Made by a program: the position numbers and the translations under genes. Below are positions 58,771 to 64,000 of a DNA stretch of 64,000 nucleotides, in pieces. Positions within the stretch are counted from its first letter, which is position 1, and each line of letters begins with the position of its first letter. Below the pieces are notes generated by a model. It saw only the letters and a program-made list of their open reading frames with translations, did not search any database and was not told the origin of the DNA. Origin of the DNA: Pantoea brenneri (GTDB taxonomy: Bacteria > Pseudomonadota > Gammaproteobacteria > Enterobacterales > Enterobacteriaceae); NCBI GenBank assembly GCA_002095305.1, contig MIEI01000017.1, forward strand, positions 1-64,000, in the 5' to 3' direction.

Positions 58771-58810
58771 ATTCCGTCTCGCGTTGTTATAAGTTTACCT
58801 GGCAAAGTCT

Positions 58811-58830
58811 AAGCTTGTTACTACAAGCTT
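58811..58830. promoter_or_regulatory. Perfect inverted repeat between pepN and pncB
   Basis: AAGCTTGT-TACT-ACAAGCTT: 8-bp perfect arms and a 4-base centre, 40 bases before pepN and 187 before pncB. It could be an operator for an unnamed regulator or a small hairpin in the pepN leader. Confidence 0.5.
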
Positions 58831-59017
58831 GCCACGCACAATGCACGTAATGCGTGAAATGGCTACAATTTGTTAACAATGGCACAGATTGGCCTCGACC
58901 CACTACAGTGAAATATGCTGTGATTGGCGTTAATGACTGAATTATACTTCCGCGTCTTTAAGACTGTGTACAACACCGGGCTCTGCGCCACCGAACAGGA
59001 TGCTGAAACGCGCCATG

Positions 59018-60220
59018 ACAGGACATGCTTCCCCGATACTGACCTCGCTGCTCGATACGGACGCTTATAAGCTCCACATGCAGCAAGCCGTCTTCCACCG
59101 CTATCATGATGTCACGGTGGCGGCGGAGTTTCGCTGCCGCGGCGACGAACTACTGGGCCTCTACGCTGATGAGATTCGTGACGAGATTCGCGCAATGCAA
59201 ACGCTGGCGCTGACCGATGACGAATATCACTGGTTATCCCGCCTGCCCTTCTTTCAGCAGGATTACCTCAACTGGCTGCGCGATTTTCGCTACAACCCCG
59301 ATCAGGTTGAGGTACGTAATCACCATGGCAAACTTGAACTGCGTATTCAGGGACCGTGGCGCGAAGTGATTTTGTGGGAGGTGCCGCTGCTGGCGCTGAT
59401 CAGTGAAGTGGTGCATCGTCACCGCACCCCTGAGGTCACCACTCAGCAGGCGGTCGATCATCTGCAGCAGAAACTTGCCGACTTTACTCACCAGGTGGCC
59501 GATCTGGATATGTCACGCTTCCACCTGATGGATTTCGGCACCCGCCGTCGCTACTCGCAGGATGTACAGCAGGCGATAGTGGCGACGCTGAAACAGGATT
59601 TCCCGTGGCTGATCGGCACCAGCAACTACGATCTGGCGCGGCGCCTGACGCTGACGCCGGTCGGTACGCAGGCGCACGAGTGGTTCCAGGCGTTCCAGCA
59701 GATCAGCCCGGTACTGGCCAACAGCCAGCGCGCCGCGCTGCAGGCGTGGCTGGATGAATATGATGATCAGCTCGGCATCGCCCTGACCGACTGTATCGCT
59801 ATGGATGCCTTCCTGCGTGATTTCGGTCCGGTGTTTGCCCGACGCTATCAGGGGCTGCGCCACGACTCCGGCGATCCGGTCGAATGGGGCGAGAAAGCCC
59901 TCGCCCACTATCAGAAGCTGGGTATCGACCCGCAAAGCAAAACGCTGGTCTTTTCCGACAATCTCAACCTCGACAAAGCGCTGGCGCTCTATCGCCACTT
60001 CGGTCAGCGTACCCGGGTCATTTTCGGCATTGGTACCCGCCTGACCTGTGATATCCCGGGCGTCACGCCACTGAATATTGTGATTAAGCTGGTGCAGTGC
60101 AACGGCAAACCGGTGGCGAAACTGTCCGACAGTCCGGGCAAAACCATTTGCCAGGATAAAGCCTTTGTCCGGGCTCTGCGTAAAGCCTTTGATCTGCCGC
60201 TGGTGAAAAAAGCGAGTTAA
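59018..60220 (+). CDS. pncB: Nicotinate phosphoribosyltransferase
   Basis: Converts nicotinate and PRPP to nicotinate mononucleotide in NAD salvage. The 400-residue protein equals E. coli PncB. Family segments are [37 protein letters not shown] (an autophosphorylated His lies downstream), [17 protein letters not shown] and [20 protein letters not shown]. The ATG at 59018 gives the family start ([14 protein letters not shown]); an ATG at 59000 would add six residues and has an AGG just upstream, so the start is not fully settled. Confidence 0.95.
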   Translation, partial: TGHASPILTSLLDTDAYKLHMQQAVFHRYHDVTVAAEFRCRGDELLGLYADEIRDEIRAMQTLALTDDEYHWLSRLPFFQQDYLNWLRDFRYNPDQVEVRNHHGKLELRIQGPWREVILWEVPLLALISEVVHRHRTPEVTTQQAVDHLQQKLADFTHQVADLDMSRFHLMDFGTRRRYSQDVQQAIVATLKQDFPWLIGTSNYDLARRLTLTPVGTQAHEWFQAFQQISPVLANSQRAALQAWLDEYDDQLGIALTDCIAMDAFLRDFGPVFARRYQGLRHDSGDPVEWGEKALAHYQKLGIDPQSKTLVFSDNLNLDKALALYRHFGQRTRVIFGIGTRLTCDIPGVTPLNIVIKLVQCNGKPVAKLSDSPGKTICQDKAFVRALRKAFDLPLVKKAS

Positions 60221-60327
60221 GCCACTTCTTATCGGGGCGTTGATGCGCCCCGCTTCTGCTGTAATAAATCGTCCATTCCGCCGGATTTTGCTTGTTTCCT
60301 GAAGACTCACAAGTAACATAGCAAAAC

Positions 60328-60348
60328 CCCCGGTTCGGGGACCTTTTT
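60328..60348 (+). terminator. Short hairpin with T-run just before asnS
   Basis: CCCCG-GTT-CGGGG (5-bp stem) followed by ACCTTTTTAC, ending 30 bases before the asnS start. It may end pncB transcripts or lie in the asnS leader, since a promoter-like pair (TTGTTT, 16 bases, TAACAT) is upstream. Confidence 0.5.
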
Positions 60349-60377
60349 ACTCACTTCTTCTATATAGAGAGATATTT

Positions 60378-61777
60378 ATGAGCGTTGTGCCTGTAGCGGA
60401 CGTACTGCACGGTCGCGTCGCGGTTGACAGTGAAGTCACCGTACGTGGTTGGGTGCGTACCCGAAGAGATTCAAAAGCCGGTCTTTCCTTCATCGCCGTA
60501 TATGACGGCTCCTGCTTTAATCCCGTTCAGGCAGTCGTCAATAATTCTCTGAATAATTATCAGGATGAAGTATTGCGTCTGACCACCGGCTGTTCCGTGA
60601 TTGTCACCGGCACCGTGGTGGCCTCGCCCGGTCAGGGCCAGGCTTTTGAGATTCAGGCAACCCGTCTTGAGGTTGTTGGCTGGGTGGAAGATCCTGACAG
60701 CTACCCGATGGCGGCGAAACGTCACAGCATTGAGTATCTGCGTGAAGTGGCTCACCTGCGTCCACGTACCAATCTGATCGGTGCCGTCGCCCGCGTTCGT
60801 CATACTCTGGCGCAGGCGCTGCATCGCTTTTTCCATGAAAATGGTTATTTCTGGGTCTCCACCCCGCTGATTACCGCCTCGGATACTGAAGGTGCCGGTG
60901 AGATGTTCCGCGTCTCAACGCTGGATCTTGAAAACCTGCCGCGCAACGATCAGGCAAAGTCGATTTCAGCGAAGATTTCTTTGGCAAGGAAGCGTTCCTG
61001 ACCGTTTCTGGTCAGCTGAACGGCGAAACCTATGCCAGCGCCCTGTCAAAGATTTATACCTTTGGCCCGACCTTCCGCGCAGAAAACTCTAACACCAGCC
61101 GCCATCTGGCGGAGTTCTGGATGCTGGAGCCGGAAATCGCCTTCGCGTCGCTGGATGATGCAGCTGCGCTGGCGGAGGCGATGCTGAAGTATGTGTTCAA
61201 CGCGGTGCTGGAAGAGCGTGCTGATGATATGGCGTTCTTTGCTGAGCGCGTTGATAAAGAAGCGGTTGAGCGCCTGCAGCGTTTCATCACTACCGACTTC
61301 GCCCAGGTCGACTACACCGACGCGGTTGAGATTCTGATCAACTGCGGTCAGAGCTTTGAGAATCCGGTGTCATGGGGTATCGATCTCTCCTCTGAGCATG
61401 AACGTTATCTGGCCGAGAAGCATTTTAAAGCGCCGGTGGTGGTGAAAAACTACCCGAAAGACATTAAAGCGTTTTATATGCGTCTGAACGACGACGGTAA
61501 AACCGTGGCGGCGATGGACGTACTGGCACCGGGCATCGGTGAAATTATCGGTGGTTCGCAGCGTGAAGAGCGTCTGGATGTTCTTGATGCACGCCTACAG
61601 GAAATGGGTCTGAATAAAGAAGATTACTGGTGGTATCGTGACCTGCGTCGCTACGGTACCGTGCCACATTCTGGCTTTGGATTAGGTTTCGAACGTTTAA
61701 TCGCCTATGTCACCGGCGTACAAAATGTAAGGGACGTTATCCCCTTCCCACGTACTCCACGTAATGCGAGCTTCTAA
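60378..61777 (+). CDS. asnS: Asparaginyl-tRNA synthetase (one-base frameshift near 60954)
   Basis: Class IIb synthetase charging tRNA-Asn. The N-terminal OB-fold anticodon-binding domain ([20 protein letters not shown]) is followed by the catalytic core: motif 2 around [22 protein letters not shown] and motif 3 near the C-terminus ([15 protein letters not shown]). The frame breaks near 60954: CAGGCAAAGTCG is read where CAGGGCAAAGTCG gives [19 protein letters not shown]. One G restores 466 residues, exactly the E. coli length. asnS is essential in E. coli, so a real frameshift is unlikely unless another copy exists. Confidence 0.93.
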
Positions 61778-61814
61778 CTTTCTGCATTAATTATAAGAAA
61801 TTCATATATATAAA

Positions 61815-61841
61815 GAGGTCGGCACTGCCGGCCTTTTTTTA
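61815..61841 (+). terminator. Intrinsic terminator of asnS
   Basis: GGTCGGC-ACT-GCCGGCC stem followed by TTTTTTT, 40 bases after the asnS stop. Confidence 0.92.
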
Positions 61842-61849
61842 TTTTTGTA

Positions 61850-62078
61850 AATTTTGAGTTCTCTCACAAAGTTCCGTGTTTTTTACATTTTGTAATACAT
61901 ATTTTCCTTTTGAAACCAGATTACGAGTTTCGTAGCATTTTCGAGGTAGAATTAAGGCTGGGGGGATGGAAAGATGCGTGCAGACACAGGAAGACACCAA
62001 ACTTCTTTCAAGGTTCCCGTAAAGGTTTCTTGACGGCAGTGGCAGGTGTACAAATAACTCCAACGAGGGTAATGAATA
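61850..62078 (+). promoter_or_regulatory. OmpR-type promoter and leader of ompF
   Basis: TTTTACATTTTGTAATACA at 61879-61897, followed by further A/C-rich repeats (TTTTGAAACCAG, CGAGTTTCG), resembles the tandem OmpR F-boxes upstream of E. coli ompF. A -10-like TAGAAT lies near 61948, giving a leader of about 120 bases, and a GAGGGTAATGAAT ribosome-binding region like E. coli ompF precedes the start. Confidence 0.65.
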
Positions 62079-63182
62079 ATGATGAAGCGCAATATTCTTG
62101 CAGTGGTTATCCCTGCTCTGTTAGCCGCAGGCGCAGCAAACGCAGCCGAAATTTATAATAAAGACGGCAACAAACTGGACCTGTACGGTAAAGCCGTTGG
62201 CCTGCACTACTTCTCTGATAACGACGGCAACGATGGCGACAATACTTACGTTCGCTTCGGCTTCAAGGGTGAAACTCAGATTAACGACCAGCTGACCGGT
62301 TACGGCCAGTGGGAATACAACGTTCAGGCTAACAATTCTGAAGGCGATGATGCGCAAGACGGTAACAGAACCCGTCTGGGCTTTGCCGGTCTGAAATTCG
62401 GTGATGCTGGCTCAATCGACTACGGCCGTAACTACGGTGTGGTTTACGATGCAATCGGCTGGACCGATATGCTGCCAGAGTTCGGTGGCGACTCAGGCTA
62501 CTCAGATAACTTCATGAACGGTCGTAGCACCGGCCTGCTGACCTACCGCAACACTAACTTCTTTGGTCTGGTAGATGGCTGGGATTTCGCCGTTCAGTAT
62601 CAGGGCAAAAACGAGCGTGATGAAATTCGTCGTTCGAACGGCGACGGCTGGGGTCTGTCAACTTCTTACGTCTCACCAATCGGTGTAGGTGTTGTGGGTG
62701 CCTATAGCAGCAGCGACCGTACCGATGCACAGGCCGCTGGCGTTGCAGCTAACGGTACTGTTGTAGGTCAGGGTAAACGCGCTGAAAACTGGGCAACCGG
62801 TCTGAAGTATGATGCAAACAATGTCTACCTGGCGGCTTACTACGGTGAAACCCGTAACTCAACGCCGTTCACGCTGACAACTGGTGCGGGCACCGATACC
62901 ACTGCTTTCGCCAACAAAGCACAGAACATTGAACTGGTTGCACAGTATCAGTTCGACTTCGGTCTGCGTCCATCTATCGCCTACGTTCAGTCTAAAGGCA
63001 AAGATATCGAAGGCGTGGGCGATGCTGACCTGATCAAATACATTGATATCGGCGCAACCTACTACTTCAACAAAAACATGTCTACCTATGTGGACTATCA
63101 GATCAACCAGCTGGATGACGACAACCGTCTGGGTCTGAACACTGATGATACTGTAGCGGTTGGCCTGGTTTACCAGTTCTAA
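62079..63182 (+). CDS. ompF: General porin, OmpF type
   Basis: Outer-membrane trimeric porin for small hydrophilic solutes. The 367-residue precursor has signal peptide [19 protein letters not shown] (then ANA) and mature start [20 protein letters not shown]. The beta-barrel runs to the C-terminal aromatic [10 protein letters not shown], the BAM signal. The constriction loop L3 contains [14 protein letters not shown]. Its place between asnS and aspC makes ompF the right name over ompC. Surface loops ([20 protein letters not shown]) differ from E. coli. Confidence 0.95.
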   Translation: MMKRNILAVVIPALLAAGAANAAEIYNKDGNKLDLYGKAVGLHYFSDNDGNDGDNTYVRFGFKGETQINDQLTGYGQWEYNVQANNSEGDDAQDGNRTRLGFAGLKFGDAGSIDYGRNYGVVYDAIGWTDMLPEFGGDSGYSDNFMNGRSTGLLTYRNTNFFGLVDGWDFAVQYQGKNERDEIRRSNGDGWGLSTSYVSPIGVGVVGAYSSSDRTDAQAAGVAANGTVVGQGKRAENWATGLKYDANNVYLAAYYGETRNSTPFTLTTGAGTDTTAFANKAQNIELVAQYQFDFGLRPSIAYVQSKGKDIEGVGDADLIKYIDIGATYYFNKNMSTYVDYQINQLDDDNRLGLNTDDTVAVGLVYQF

Positions 63183-63206
63183 TCTCGCTGTCAGAAGATG
63201 TTTAAA

Positions 63207-63233
63207 GACGGGGCCATCGGCCCCGTTTTTTTA
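63207..63233 (+). terminator. Intrinsic terminator of ompF
   Basis: ACGGGGCC-ATC-GGCCCCGT stem followed by TTTTTT, 27 bases after the ompF stop. Confidence 0.93.
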
Positions 63234-63419
63234 TGTCTGTTATCCGGTGATAACCTCTTTCTTCCGCTCCTTTCCTCATTGGTGCTCCACTGATTGCGGT
63301 CAGAGCGGAAGCAGGCGCGCAAAATGTATCAATAAGTCTCGCAAACGGTTGGCTTTTGCCTGGCCTGACGCTAACCTGAGAGCTCATTTTGCTAACGTTC
63401 CCGCTACTGGACCTGACTC

Positions 63420-64000
63420 ATGTTTGAATCGATCTCTGCTGCACCCGCCGATCCCATTCTTGGGCTGGCCGATCTGTTTCGCGCTGACGACCGCCCTAAC
63501 AAAATTAACCTGGGTATCGGCGTCTATAAAGACGAAACCGGCAAGACCCCGGTGCTGACCAGCGTTAAGAAAGCCGAACAGTACCTGCTGGAAAACGAAA
63601 CCACCAAAAACTATCTCAGCATTGATGGTCTGGCTGATTTTGCACGCTGTACCCAGGCGCTGTTGTTTGGCAACCAGAGCACGCTGATTACCGCCGGTCG
63701 TGCGCGGACAGCACAAACCCCGGGCGGTACTGGTGCGCTGCGCGTTGCGGCGGATTTCCTTGCCACTCAGACCAGCGTGAAACGGGTATGGGTCAGCAAT
63801 CCCAGCTGGCCGAACCACAAAAATGTGTTCAATGCTGCCGGTCTTGAGGTGTGTGAATATCAGTATTACGATGCGGAAAATCACACGCTCGATTTTGAAG
63901 GCCTGCTGGCGTCGCTGAAACAGGTACAGGCGGGCGACGTGGTGCTGTTCCACGGCTGCTGCCATAATCCAACCGGTATCGATCCAACGGCCGAACAGTG
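63420..64000 (+). CDS. aspC: Aspartate aminotransferase (partial, runs off window)
   Basis: PLP-dependent transaminase interconverting aspartate/2-oxoglutarate and oxaloacetate/glutamate; also acts on aromatic amino acids. The first 193 residues are present and closely match E. coli Asp[54 protein letters not shown] (a PLP-phosphate region), [15 protein letters not shown] and [14 protein letters not shown]. The PLP lysine lies beyond the window. The gene continues past 64000. Confidence 0.96.
   Translation, partial: MFESISAAPADPILGLADLFRADDRPNKINLGIGVYKDETGKTPVLTSVKKAEQYLLENETTKNYLSIDGLADFARCTQALLFGNQSTLITAGRARTAQTPGGTGALRVAADFLATQTSVKRVWVSNPSWPNHKNVFNAAGLEVCEYQYYDAENHTLDFEGLLASLKQVQAGDVVLFHGCCHNPTGIDPTAEQ

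Noticed and set aside
61121-61777. Separate gene in the second half of asnS
   Set aside because: It is the second part of asnS split by a one-base deletion; the two halves join to exactly 466 residues.

Overview
The window is a stretch of enterobacterial core chromosome. Nearly every gene is recognisable and most follow the Escherichia coli gene order, but several details fit the Erwiniaceae best (Pantoea or Erwinia-like): a luxI-type synthase next to sdiA at the uvrY-yecF locus, a rut operon without rutE, and a small flippase/glycosyltransferase cassette beside pyrD. I saw no insertion sequence, prophage, CRISPR array or plasmid-type module, and no plainly new multi-gene system.

Layout. 1-5.4 kb: pgsA, uvrC and uvrY (minus strand), yecF, then a LuxI-family acyl-homoserine-lactone synthase and its SdiA/LuxR-type receptor. 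5.9-10 kb: a membrane protein, an extensin-family protein, the amino-acid permease cycA and a YdjM-like hydrolase. 10-16 kb: rutR and the pyrimidine-degradation operon rutABCDFG, with a readable sigma-54 promoter, an NtrC-like site and a RutR-like operator. 16-21.5 kb: a DMT exporter, a KGG stress protein, wrbA, yccJ, an aldehyde dehydrogenase, and an Agp-type phosphatase with a 153-residue Ala/Lys-rich tail. 21.7-22.1 kb: two identical tRNA-Ser(TGA) genes. 22.2-32.5 kb: yccA, tusE, yccX, rlmI, hspQ, yccU, yccT, mgsA, helD, yccF, yccS and sxy. 32.6-37.9 kb: sulA, ompA, matP, lonH, fabA and rmf. 38-48.6 kb: pqiABC, uup, rlmL, ycbX, zapC and pyrD. 48.7-51.1 kb: the flippase and glycosyltransferase pair. 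51.8-56.1 kb: the ssuEADCB sulfonate operon. 56-64 kb: pepN, pncB, asnS, ompF and the start of aspC.

Genes that work together include the cell-cell signalling pair (synthase plus receptor) beside the BarA/UvrY response regulator, nitrogen scavenging (rut), sulfur scavenging (ssu), SOS division control (sulA), Ter-domain organisation (matP), envelope lipid transport (pqi), and rRNA/tRNA modification (rlmI, rlmL, tusE).

A technical point matters for anyone using this annotation. Six genes (uvrC, the YdjM-like gene, the aldehyde dehydrogenase, lonH, pqiB, asnS) are each broken by one apparent missing base. Restoring it gives full-length proteins whose sizes match the families. At five sites the missing base is one of a run of identical bases, and the sixth is compatible with that. 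One affected gene, asnS, is normally essential. I read this as base-calling error in the assembly rather than gene decay, and give the full-length coordinates.
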